Below are positions 32,498 through 44,110 of a stretch of 64,000 nt of DNA, piece by piece. Position 1 is the stretch's first letter. Every line of letters begins with the position of its first letter. The notes under the pieces are model-generated. The model saw only the letters and a program-made list of their open reading frames with translations. It was not told the DNA's origin and made no database searches. The translations under genes were made by a program, and so were the position numbers. Source of the stretch: Anaerolineae bacterium (GTDB taxonomy: Bacteria > Chloroflexota > Anaerolineae > DUEN01); contig JANXBS010000001.1 of the NCBI GenBank assembly GCA_025060615.1, positions 297,704 through 361,703 of the forward strand, read 5' to 3'.

Positions 32498-32651
32498 ATC
32501 AACTTATCGGCGCCGGTATGCACGCGCGATTTGTAGCGAGTTCCCAGGGCGACGCCATTCACTGCGGAGGAGACGCGAGGACACATTTTACGCGATAGCC
32601 TCTTTCTGGCTCGGCCATGCGTGCTCTCCCGCCTGGCAATCCTTCCCTTAC

Positions 32652-32681
32652 TTGACGAAGCCTCTCCTTTCATGGCATACT
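32652..32681 (+). promoter_or_regulatory. Candidate promoter of the GNAT gene
   Basis: TTGACG (32652-32657, 5 of 6), an 18-bp spacer and CATACT (32676-32681, 4 of 6). Expected start near 32688, 50 bp before the GTG. Confidence 0.45.
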
Positions 32682-32737
32682 GCCACTAGCGGCATCTTTA
32701 AGCCCGCAGTGGGGATCTTGAGGAGCCAACTGTAGAC

Positions 32738-33670
32738 GTGTACGAGCTCGAGATCCAGGTTCGCCCGGCTGCCGCGCGCGATATGGAACGGGTCTTGGCG
32801 TTACTCGATCAGACCCGTCGCCGCTACATCGGATTTGGCCGGGAGGACCTGCCGGGTCTGTTGACGCATCCAACCCACGCGTTCGTCATCGCTGAGGCAG
32901 GCGTGAGCCTATGGGGAATCGCCTGCGCCACCGTGCGAGCGCGGCCGGCCGCCTCCGGAGAGCCGCGCGAGGTCGTATGGGGTTATTTGCGAGGATTGGC
33001 GCTTACCGATGGCTGGCGCGCAGAGGTGGGCGTGTGGACGCTGATGGAAGGGCTGCGCGTCGTTTTACATGATCGCCAGGTAGAATACCTAGCCTCCTAC
33101 ACCACACAGCCATGGCTAGAAGCGCCATTGACTAAGGCCGGGATGCACCTCGTTGACCACATCGTGATATACGAACGGATGTACGCCACAGTACCGGCTT
33201 CCTCGCCTCCAGTCAACGTCCACCTGCGTCCGGCTCAACCGAGCGATGTGGAGCTGTTGGTGGCTCTGGACACGGCCGCGTTTCCATCCCTCTGGCGTCA
33301 GGCAACCAGCGAGCTGATCGAGTTGTTGGTGACGAGTGGCCGTTTCACTGTAGCCGAACAGGGGAAAGCCCTAGTGGGATACGCCTGCAGCGATGTGCGA
33401 CGCGGGCTGGGCCAGGTCTACCGCCTGGCTGTGAATCCTACCTCTCGGGGACAGGGGATCGGCAGCGCGCTTCTAGCCGACGCGCTGGCCTACTGCCAGG
33501 CGACTGGAGCCGGCGTGGTCACAGTAAGCACCCAGCAAAGCAACCACGCGTCGGATCGGCTCTATCGTCGGTTCGGCTTTCGGCGGATGTTTCAGCGTGT
33601 CCCAGTGATGGTAGGCAAAGTTACAGCCGATCATTGGTTGCCCCCCGATCCCTCTCTGATCTATCCTTGA
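32738..33670 (+). CDS. Double GNAT-domain N-acetyltransferase
   Basis: 310 residues starting at GTG 32738 with GAGGAG 12 bp upstream. Two GNAT folds in tandem: about 5-150 and 158-305. The C-terminal copy has the acetyl-CoA pyrophosphate-binding motif A in VYRLAVNPTSRGQGIGSAL (R-G-x-G-I-G) and motif B with ASDRLYRRFGFRR. The N-terminal copy is degenerate: its YLRGLALTDGWR lacks the Q/RxxGxG/A site, so it probably does not bind acetyl-CoA. The substrate is unknown. The HAD hydrolase gene follows 33 bp downstream on the same strand. Confidence 0.82.
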   Translation: MYELEIQVRPAAARDMERVLALLDQTRRRYIGFGREDLPGLLTHPTHAFVIAEAGVSLWGIACATVRARPAASGEPREVVWGYLRGLALTDGWRAEVGVWTLMEGLRVVLHDRQVEYLASYTTQPWLEAPLTKAGMHLVDHIVIYERMYATVPASSPPVNVHLRPAQPSDVELLVALDTAAFPSLWRQATSELIELLVTSGRFTVAEQGKALVGYACSDVRRGLGQVYRLAVNPTSRGQGIGSALLADALAYCQATGAGVVTVSTQQSNHASDRLYRRFGFRRMFQRVPVMVGKVTADHWLPPDPSLIYP

Positions 33671-33702
33671 TCCTCCGCGTGGCCTATCTGGCCAATGGCA
33701 TC

Positions 33703-34304
33703 ATGCCTCAACCTTCGATCCAGGCTCTGGTCTTCGATTACGGTGGCGTGTTCAGCGTAGATCGCGTTTCCCAAGCGATCCTGGCCTGCTACGATCGTCT
33801 GCTAGGATGGCCCTCGGGCACGCTAATGCAACGGTTGCTGGCCGGGCCGGCATGGGAAGCGGCCTCGCGCGGGGAGATTAGCTTGGCAGTGTATTGGGAG
33901 AGGGTGGGGGCGGAGCTGGAATCTCGGCTGCCGCCTGGTTTCGCTCGCTTTCGCGAAGGCCCTTTCGCCGTCGAGCCGCTCAACCCGAAGATGGTGGATC
34001 TGGCGCGCCAGCTCAAGCGCCGATATCGTTTGGCGTTATGCAGCAACGCATTGATCACCCTGCGCGCGGAGCTGGAGGTCGAACCGGCGCTCTTGGGCCT
34101 GTTTGACGTGATAGTCATCTCAGCGGAAGTCGGATTGCGCAAGCCGGATCCCCGCGTTTTTGAGCTGACGGCCGAGCTTCTCCATTTGCCACTTGCCGCG
34201 TGCTTGTTGATTGACGACAAGCCGCGCAACACGCTGGCTGCACAGGCGATCGGGATGCCAGCGATCACGTTCACCTCGCCGCAACAACTGCTTCAGGAGC
34301 TGAG

Positions 34305-34320
<16 letters not shown>
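33703..34320 (+). CDS. HAD-superfamily hydrolase (subfamily IA)
   Basis: About 205 residues from ATG at 33703; the frame is open upstream into the GNAT gene, but the HAD fold begins here. Motif I is VFDYGGVF with the nucleophile Asp, but the usual second Asp of DxD is replaced by Gly, as in YihX-like sugar phosphatases. Motif II is LCSNA, the conserved Lys lies in GLRKPDPRVF, and motif IV is LLIDDKPRN. It is probably a small-molecule phosphatase. The 3' end overlaps the convergent YhhN gene by 16 bp. Confidence 0.85.
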
Positions 34321-38494
<4,174 letters not shown>

Positions 38495-39697
38495 TTAAGC
38501 GTATTCTTGCAGTACCTCGGCGATGGCTTGACAGATTCGATCCATGTTCTCTGCTGTCATCCCGGCGACGTTGATGCGGCCAGAGCTCACAATGTAGATG
38601 GAGTACTTCTGGCGCAGGATCTCTACTTGCTTTGGCGTCAGGCCGGAAAACGAGAACATACCTCGCTGGCGGGCGATGAACGAGAAATCACGTCGCACCC
38701 CCTTGTCGGCCAACGTTTCTACGAAGAGTGTGCGCATCTCGTGGATGCGATCGCGCATCTCCTTTACCTCTGCCTCCCAATCGACGCGCAGCTCGGGGTC
38801 GTTCCAGATGGTGGTCACGATGGCTGCGCCGTGGGCGGGCGGGTTCGAGTAGTTGGCACGAATGCACAGCTTCACCTGGCTGAGTACAGCCTCCGCCGCG
38901 GCCTGCGAGGAGGCGACAATGGTCAGCGCGCCCACGCGCTCGTTGTACAGCCCGAAGTTCTTGGAGAACGAGCTAGCGATGAGCAGCTCACAGCCGGGCC
39001 GGCATAGCGTCAGCAATCCCCTGGCATCCTCGCGGAGGCCATCGCCCAGGCCCTGATAGGCGAAGTCCACCAGCGGGAGCAAGCGGCGCTCCTCGATCAC
39101 GTCGGCGATCTGGCACCACTGCTCGGGTGTGGGATCAACGCCTGTCGGATTGTGACAGCAGGCATGGAGCAGGACGATGTCTCCCTCTGGGATCTGTCGG
39201 AGCGCAGCTAGCATCTCGTCAAAGGCCAGACTGTTGGTTGCGGCGTCGAAATACGGGTACGTCTTGACCTCGAGGCCAGCCGCCTGGAACACGCCAGGGT
39301 GGTTGGGCCAAGTGGGCTGGCTCACCCAGATGTGCTTATCGGGGAACATCTTCTTAAGGAAGTCGCCAGCCACACGCAGTGCCCCCGTGCCGCCTGGCGT
39401 GTGAGCTGTCGCCACTCGCTTGCTGGCTAAGACCTCGTGCTCCGGTCCGAACAACAGTTCTTGGACAGCCACCGCATACTCGGCTGAGCCCTGGATGCTT
39501 AGGTAGTTCTTGCTGGTCTCCTGCCTCAGGATACGCTCTTCCGCCCGTTTGACCGCTCGGAAGATAGGAGTTTTGCCCGTCGCGTCGCGATAGACACCGG
39601 CGCTGAGGTCCACCTTAGCAGGGTTCGGATCCTTACGAAATGCCTCGGCCAGCCCTAGGATGGGATCTGGGGGCGCCATAGGAAGTGTCTCAAACAT
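38495..39697 (-). CDS. Aspartate/aromatic aminotransferase (class I, TyrB/AspC type)
   Basis: 400 residues. A PLP enzyme that exchanges amino groups between aspartate or aromatic amino acids and 2-oxoacids. It opens with FETLPMAPPDPILGLAEAF and VDLSAGVYRD, the AspC/TyrB signature. The cofactor Lys lies in ASSFSKNFGLYNERVG, the PLP-contacting block is HACCHNPTGVDP, and the substrate Arg is in the C-terminal GMFSFSGL region (an RGMFSFSG match). Length is normal. It is the first gene of a unit with lacZ (12 bp gap) and the YhhN gene, an odd functional pairing. Confidence 0.93.
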   Translation of the reverse strand: MFETLPMAPPDPILGLAEAFRKDPNPAKVDLSAGVYRDATGKTPIFRAVKRAEERILRQETSKNYLSIQGSAEYAVAVQELLFGPEHEVLASKRVATAHTPGGTGALRVAGDFLKKMFPDKHIWVSQPTWPNHPGVFQAAGLEVKTYPYFDAATNSLAFDEMLAALRQIPEGDIVLLHACCHNPTGVDPTPEQWCQIADVIEERRLLPLVDFAYQGLGDGLREDARGLLTLCRPGCELLIASSFSKNFGLYNERVGALTIVASSQAAAEAVLSQVKLCIRANYSNPPAHGAAIVTTIWNDPELRVDWEAEVKEMRDRIHEMRTLFVETLADKGVRRDFSFIARQRGMFSFSGLTPKQVEILRQKYSIYIVSSGRINVAGMTAENMDRICQAIAEVLQEYA

Positions 39698-39743
39698 CTT
39701 GACTGTCCTTTCCTTAAGTTTGGTTAGGAATTAGAGCTTCCCA

Positions 39744-39771
39744 ATTGTAGCACGGGCGATAAGGTTGGCAA
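39744..39771 (-). promoter_or_regulatory. Promoter of the aminotransferase-lacZ unit
   Basis: On the minus strand TTGCCA (39771-39766, 5 of 6), a 16-bp spacer and TACAAT (39749-39744, 5 of 6). Expected start near 39737, about 40 bp before the ATG. Confidence 0.65.
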
Positions 39772-39911
39772 GCGACGAAGCCATCTGGGGCTCCCTCTCT
39801 CGTCTGTCACTGATCCTAGTCATGTTCGGTTCCAGTGAAATCCGATAAATATGCTTTGTTGATCATCGGCGTACAATTTTCTCTCAATCAGATCTTCTGC
39901 GGAGGTGTACC

Positions 39912-40352
39912 ATGTCACTCGATCCCAAAGTCAAGCAGGAGTTAGAGCACGGGTTTGCCGGAGAGTCCATGGCAAATCGCCGCTACCTGTTCTTTGCGCG
40001 TAAGGCGGAAGAGGAGATCAACTTCGCTCCTTCCGCCGAGGTCGCTGAGTTGCTGAGGGAGATCGCCGCCCTCTTCCGGGAGACCGCTGAAGAGGAGACA
40101 GCCCATGCCTATGCTCACCTGGTGGCGATGGGCGGAATCGGCGATACGTTGCAAAATCTGCAGACTGCTCTCGAGGGTGAGACGTACGAGTATACAACGA
40201 TGTATCCCGCTTCGGCGGAGGCTGCGCGAGCGGCCGGCCGAGAGGATATTGCACGGCAGTTTGAGTCTACGGCCAGGGCTGAGCGACGCCACGCGGCCCG
40301 CTACGAGCGCACCATCCAGCGCTTAAAGGAAGCCCTGGAGCGGGCCAAGTAA
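39912..40352 (+). CDS. Rubrerythrin-like diiron protein without rubredoxin domain
   Basis: 146 residues with GGAGGTG 7 bp before ATG. A four-helix ferritin-like bundle with the two E-x-x-H diiron motifs, EETAH (Glu62/His65) and AERRH (Glu124/His127), plus Glu18 and the glutamates of GETYEYTTMYP. Rubrerythrins reduce hydrogen peroxide in anaerobes and microaerophiles. The C-terminal rubredoxin domain of classical rubrerythrin is missing, so an outside electron donor is needed. The Fe-S protein gene 95 bp downstream is a candidate partner, though a terminator-like hairpin lies between them. Confidence 0.88.
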   Translation: MSLDPKVKQELEHGFAGESMANRRYLFFARKAEEEINFAPSAEVAELLREIAALFRETAEEETAHAYAHLVAMGGIGDTLQNLQTALEGETYEYTTMYPASAEAARAAGREDIARQFESTARAERRHAARYERTIQRLKEALERAK

Positions 40353-40370
40353 CAAGTAAAGATACGGCAA

Positions 40371-40407
40371 ACAGGTAGGGGCGCAGCGACGCTACGTCCC
40401 TACCTGT
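40371..40407 (+). terminator. Terminator-like inverted repeat after the rubrerythrin gene
   Basis: ACAGGTAGGG (40371-40380) pairs with CCCTACCTGT (40398-40407) around a GC-rich loop that has its own short pairing. Weak T content follows (GTTCCCTCC). It may reduce rather than stop transcription into the Fe-S gene. Confidence 0.55.
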
Positions 40408-40447
40408 GTTCCCTCCTTGATGGGTCATCTGGACTGGAGCTTACTCA

Positions 40448-41707
40448 ATGGCTAAGAAATCCCCAGAAACTCGCCCTGGTCTAGTGGATGAACAAGACCT
40501 GCTCCAGCGGCTCAAGCTCAACGTTAACAAGTGCTACTACTGCGGCATCTGCGAGCCGCTCTGCCCAGTGTTCACTCCCCTCTTCACCCTGTGGGATCGG
40601 GAGGTAGAGAAGGGAGAGCAGCTGCGCATGGATGACTTCCGCCCGATAGTGGACCTGTGTTACTACTGCAAGCTCTGTTTGCTCACCTGCGGCATTGGTG
40701 TGGATTTGCCGCGACTGATGCTGGAGAGTAAGATTTTCTATGTTCAGCGCCACGGACAGACGCTGCAAAACCGGTTGCTGATAGACACGGACCTCATTGG
40801 CCGGCTGAGCGGACTGGTGCCGTCACTAGCCAATTTGGCCCTGACCAACCCCATCAGCCGCCGGGTGATGGAAGCGGTCGTTGGCGTGGATCGGCGACGC
40901 ACGTTCCCCAGAGTGCCCAGCCAGCCATTTCCGCGCTGGTATCGGCGCCACGTAGCCCGGCGTGTTCGCCCGCTGGCCACGGGCAGCCGCAAGGTGGCCC
41001 TCTTCTCTGGATGTTACACCGATCATTTCGACCCGGAGGTGGGCATCGCAGCGACGCTGGTACTAGAGCACAACGAGATCGAGCTCGTCTATCCAGAACA
41101 GCGGTGCTGCGGCATTCCCAAACTGGTGGACGGCAGCCTCGAGGCCGCCCGCGAGAACTTCCGGTATAACCTGTCAAAGCTGGCTCCACTGGTGCGCCAA
41201 GGGTATGATATAGTCGTGATCAGCACACCGTGTAGCATGACCTTCAAGCAAGAGTATCTGGACTACCTAGGCGGCGAGGAGGCGGAACTGGTGGCAAAAC
41301 ACGTCTTTGACATCAGCCAGTACCTACGCCAGATGCACGAGCGAGGCGAGCTCAAGACTGACTTCCGACCGCTGCCGCTGCGCGTAGCCTACCATGTCCC
41401 CTGCGCAGCTAAAGCACAACGCATTGACCGGGCTGCGCTCGAGCTGCTGGCGCTAGTCCCGGAGCTGCAGGTAACCCTGGTAGACCGGGGATGTTGTGGC
41501 TTTGATGGCACCTTCGGCTTCAAAAAGCAGTTCTTCGACCTCTCGATGCAAGTGGGGAAGCCATTGTTCGAGGCAATTCGCCAGTCAGGGGCCACACATG
41601 CTGCCACCGATTGCCCCCTGTGCGAGGTGCAAATCGCAGATGGGGCACATACGGCGACAGTGCATCCGATCGAACTGTTGTGTCAAGCGTATGGGTTACG
41701 ACCTTGA
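40448..41707 (+). CDS. Fe-S protein with two CCG domains (GlpC/HdrD-like)
   Basis: 419 residues. The N terminus carries two [4Fe-4S] motifs of ferredoxin type: CYYCGICEPLCP and CYYCKLCLLTCG. Two cysteine-rich CCG domains follow: GCYTDHF...RCCGIPK and HVPCAAK...GCCGFDG, typical of GlpC, GlcF and HdrD/B subunits, which bind a second Fe-S or non-cubane cluster and move electrons to or from a thiol or quinone partner. In many bacteria this protein is encoded next to rubrerythrin, and a role in peroxide detoxification is inferred. No dehydrogenase partner gene lies nearby. Confidence 0.85.
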   Translation: MAKKSPETRPGLVDEQDLLQRLKLNVNKCYYCGICEPLCPVFTPLFTLWDREVEKGEQLRMDDFRPIVDLCYYCKLCLLTCGIGVDLPRLMLESKIFYVQRHGQTLQNRLLIDTDLIGRLSGLVPSLANLALTNPISRRVMEAVVGVDRRRTFPRVPSQPFPRWYRRHVARRVRPLATGSRKVALFSGCYTDHFDPEVGIAATLVLEHNEIELVYPEQRCCGIPKLVDGSLEAARENFRYNLSKLAPLVRQGYDIVVISTPCSMTFKQEYLDYLGGEEAELVAKHVFDISQYLRQMHERGELKTDFRPLPLRVAYHVPCAAKAQRIDRAALELLALVPELQVTLVDRGCCGFDGTFGFKKQFFDLSMQVGKPLFEAIRQSGATHAATDCPLCEVQIADGAHTATVHPIELLCQAYGLRP

Positions 41708-41776
41708 ACTGGAGGTCGAAATCTTCACCATTCCAGTGAACAAAGAGGATACAAGACCGAACAGGGGAGCAAGATC

Positions 41777-43210
41777 ATGGCCTCATTTTTGAGTGCGCTG
41801 CAGACCATCCATGAAGGGATTGCCGCCGGCCCCTTTAGGGCCGCCTGGAGCTCGCTAAAGGGATACCAGGTGCCACAATGGTACTTAGACGCTAAGTTCG
41901 GCATCTTCATCCACTGGGGTGTCTACTCAGTCCCTGCCTTCGGCAACGAGTGGTATCCGCGTAACATGTACCGCCAGGGCACTCCCGAGTTCGAACATCA
42001 CCTCGCCACTTACGGCCCCCATACCCGATTCGGCTACAAAGACTTCATCCCGATGTTTCGGGCAGAGAAGTTCGACCCTGACGCCTGGGCTGAGCTATTC
42101 CAACAGGCTGGAGCGAAGTACGTTGTGCCCGTCGCAGAGCACCATGACGGGTTTGCCATGTATGACTGTAGCTTCTCCCGCTGGACCGCGGCCAAAATGG
42201 GGCCGAAGCGCGATGTCATCGGCGAGTTGGCGGAGGCCGTCCGCCGACGAGGGCTGATCTTTGGCCTTTCGTCCCACCGGGCTGAACACTGGTGGTTCAT
42301 GAACGGTGGGATGCAGTTCGACTCCGACGTGCAAGATCCTCGCTTCTACGATTTTTATGGTCCTGCCCAGCCTGATGGCACCCAGCCCGACGCCGAATTT
42401 CTGGACGACTGGCTGGTACGCACCTGCGAGCTAGTGGACAAATACCGGCCGCAACTGATCTGGTTCGATTGGTGGATCGAGCAGCCAGTCTTCCAGCCGT
42501 ATCTGCAGAAGTTCGCCGCGTTTTATTACAATCGCGGTGCAAGTTGGGATCAAGGCGTCGTCATCAACTATAAACTCGAAGCCTTCCCCGAAGGCACTGC
42601 GGTGCTTGATGTCGAGCGGGGACAACTGGGGGACGTCCGTCCGCTGTTCTGGCAGACGGATACCTCTGTGTCGAAGAACTCTTGGGGGTACATCACCCAC
42701 CACGAGTACAAGCCGGTGGACTGGATCATCCACGACCTGGCTGATATCGTAAGCAAGAACGGATGCCTACTGTTAAACATCGGCCCACGGCCGGACGGCA
42801 CCATCCCTGAGCCGGAAGAGCAGAGACTGCAAGAGATCGGCCGATGGCTAGCGATCAATGGTGAGGCGATCTATGGCACTCGCCCATGGAAGGTCTTCGG
42901 CGAGGGCCCTACGCAAGTGGTCGCGGGGTCCTTCTCCGACACGAAGCGCAGCCCGTTCACTAGCGAGGACATCCGCTTCACTATGAAAGGAGATGTACTA
43001 TACGCGATCGCCTTGGCCTGGCCAGAGAACGGCCAGATGATTATCCGCTCGCTTGGCGAGCGCCGTGGGCTATGGGAGCAGAGAATCGCCCGAGTGGAGC
43101 TCTTGGGAAACCCTGTGCCACTGCGCTGGACTCGCGACGACCACAGCTTGACGATCCAATTGCCACCGCAGAAGCCATGTGAACACGCTTTCGTTTTCCG
43201 TGTTGTCTGA
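41777..43210 (+). CDS. Alpha-L-fucosidase, GH29
   Basis: 477 residues. It releases alpha-L-fucose from glycans. The GH29 signature opens with WYLDAKFGIFIHWGVYSVPAFG and GNEWYPRNMY, continues with VPVAEHHDGFAMYD, and carries the nucleophile Asp in LIWFDWWIE. The C-terminal beta-sandwich includes LLNIGPRPDGTIP. No signal peptide is present, so it is probably cytoplasmic, matching the beta-galactosidase. It lies on the same strand as the Fe-S gene, 69 bp downstream. Length is in the family range. Confidence 0.93.
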   Translation: MASFLSALQTIHEGIAAGPFRAAWSSLKGYQVPQWYLDAKFGIFIHWGVYSVPAFGNEWYPRNMYRQGTPEFEHHLATYGPHTRFGYKDFIPMFRAEKFDPDAWAELFQQAGAKYVVPVAEHHDGFAMYDCSFSRWTAAKMGPKRDVIGELAEAVRRRGLIFGLSSHRAEHWWFMNGGMQFDSDVQDPRFYDFYGPAQPDGTQPDAEFLDDWLVRTCELVDKYRPQLIWFDWWIEQPVFQPYLQKFAAFYYNRGASWDQGVVINYKLEAFPEGTAVLDVERGQLGDVRPLFWQTDTSVSKNSWGYITHHEYKPVDWIIHDLADIVSKNGCLLLNIGPRPDGTIPEPEEQRLQEIGRWLAINGEAIYGTRPWKVFGEGPTQVVAGSFSDTKRSPFTSEDIRFTMKGDVLYAIALAWPENGQMIIRSLGERRGLWEQRIARVELLGNPVPLRWTRDDHSLTIQLPPQKPCEHAFVFRVV

Positions 43211-43320
43211 TCTATTTGGAGGAGCGTTCTACTCCTCCAGGCCTCCCCACCCTAGAAGGAGCCGGCATATGTTTGACTGAGCCGAAGTCCGCCTGTATAC
43301 TCCAGGCAGGAGGCAAACAG

Positions 43321-44028
43321 GTGCAAAGATCTGGGCGCTTTCCGTGGCAGTACATAGCGTTAACTGCAGCGCTGCTAGGTGCAGTGGTGATCTTCTGGCG
43401 CCCACTCGTGCAGTTGGCGACCGACGTGGATAGTGTCCAAGCATGGCTGGCCTCTCTAGGCCCCTGGGGCCCTGTCGCGATGATCCTGGCAAGCGCAGCA
43501 CAAATCGTCTTCGCCCCCGTCCCAGGTTACTTCGTCCAGGTGGCAGGTGGGTATCTCTTCGGCATGGTACCGGGCGCCATCTATGGAACGCTTGGCATGT
43601 TATTGGGGGGGACCATCGCGATGACTCTGTCCCGCCGCTTCGGCCGGCCCTTCGTCGAGCGAAAACTGGGTGCTGAGCGAATCAGGCGCTGGGAGCAGGT
43701 GGTACATGCCAATAGCATCTGGGTGTGGTTTCTCTTGATGGCTGGTCCTACCGGTGATGTGCCGTACTACCTGGCTGGCCTGACTCAAGTCCCAATGTGG
43801 AAAATCCTGGGGATCGTCTTGTTCACGCGCGGCCCGGCTATCACGGTCGCCGCGGCTATAGGTGCCGGCGCCGCTGATCTTTCCCCTGAATTGCTGCTAG
43901 GGCTCCTCGTGCTGGTGCTTCTCCTGGGCGCGTTGTTCTTCAAAGCTGGCCGACAGGTGGCCAGACGTCTAGAAGCCTTTCTGTTGCATCGGATGGTCAA
44001 GACAATTCCCCCGCCAGAACAGCCCTGA
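43321..44028 (+). CDS. TVP38/TMEM64 (DedA-like, SNARE-associated) membrane protein
   Basis: About 235 residues from GTG at 43321, which has AGGAGG 8 bp upstream; the frame is open to a TTG at 43216 inside a GGAGG, so the later start is preferred. Six hydrophobic segments. Family features: FAPVPGYFVQVAGGYLFG with the conserved Pro and Gly, and the GGTIAMTLSRRFGRPFVER motif typical of the VTT domain. Members are flippase-like or undecaprenyl-phosphate transporters; the substrate here is unknown. It follows the fucosidase gene on the same strand. Confidence 0.82.
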   Translation: MQRSGRFPWQYIALTAALLGAVVIFWRPLVQLATDVDSVQAWLASLGPWGPVAMILASAAQIVFAPVPGYFVQVAGGYLFGMVPGAIYGTLGMLLGGTIAMTLSRRFGRPFVERKLGAERIRRWEQVVHANSIWVWFLLMAGPTGDVPYYLAGLTQVPMWKILGIVLFTRGPAITVAAAIGAGAADLSPELLLGLLVLVLLLGALFFKAGRQVARRLEAFLLHRMVKTIPPPEQP

Positions 44029-44086
44029 TCTTCCCCTTTTCGATCACACGGATGCTCAAAATCATGTCTGCCAGGCTTGGCGTGAT

Positions 44087-44094
44087 GATATAAT
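44087..44094 (+). promoter_or_regulatory. Extended -10 promoter element before hypF
   Basis: TGATATAAT carries an extended TG and a perfect TATAAT (44089-44094). No good -35 was found. It overlaps the upstream ATG of hypF, so translation probably starts at 44111. Confidence 0.5.
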
Positions 44095-44110
44095 GGCGTT
44101 AGAGGAAAGA

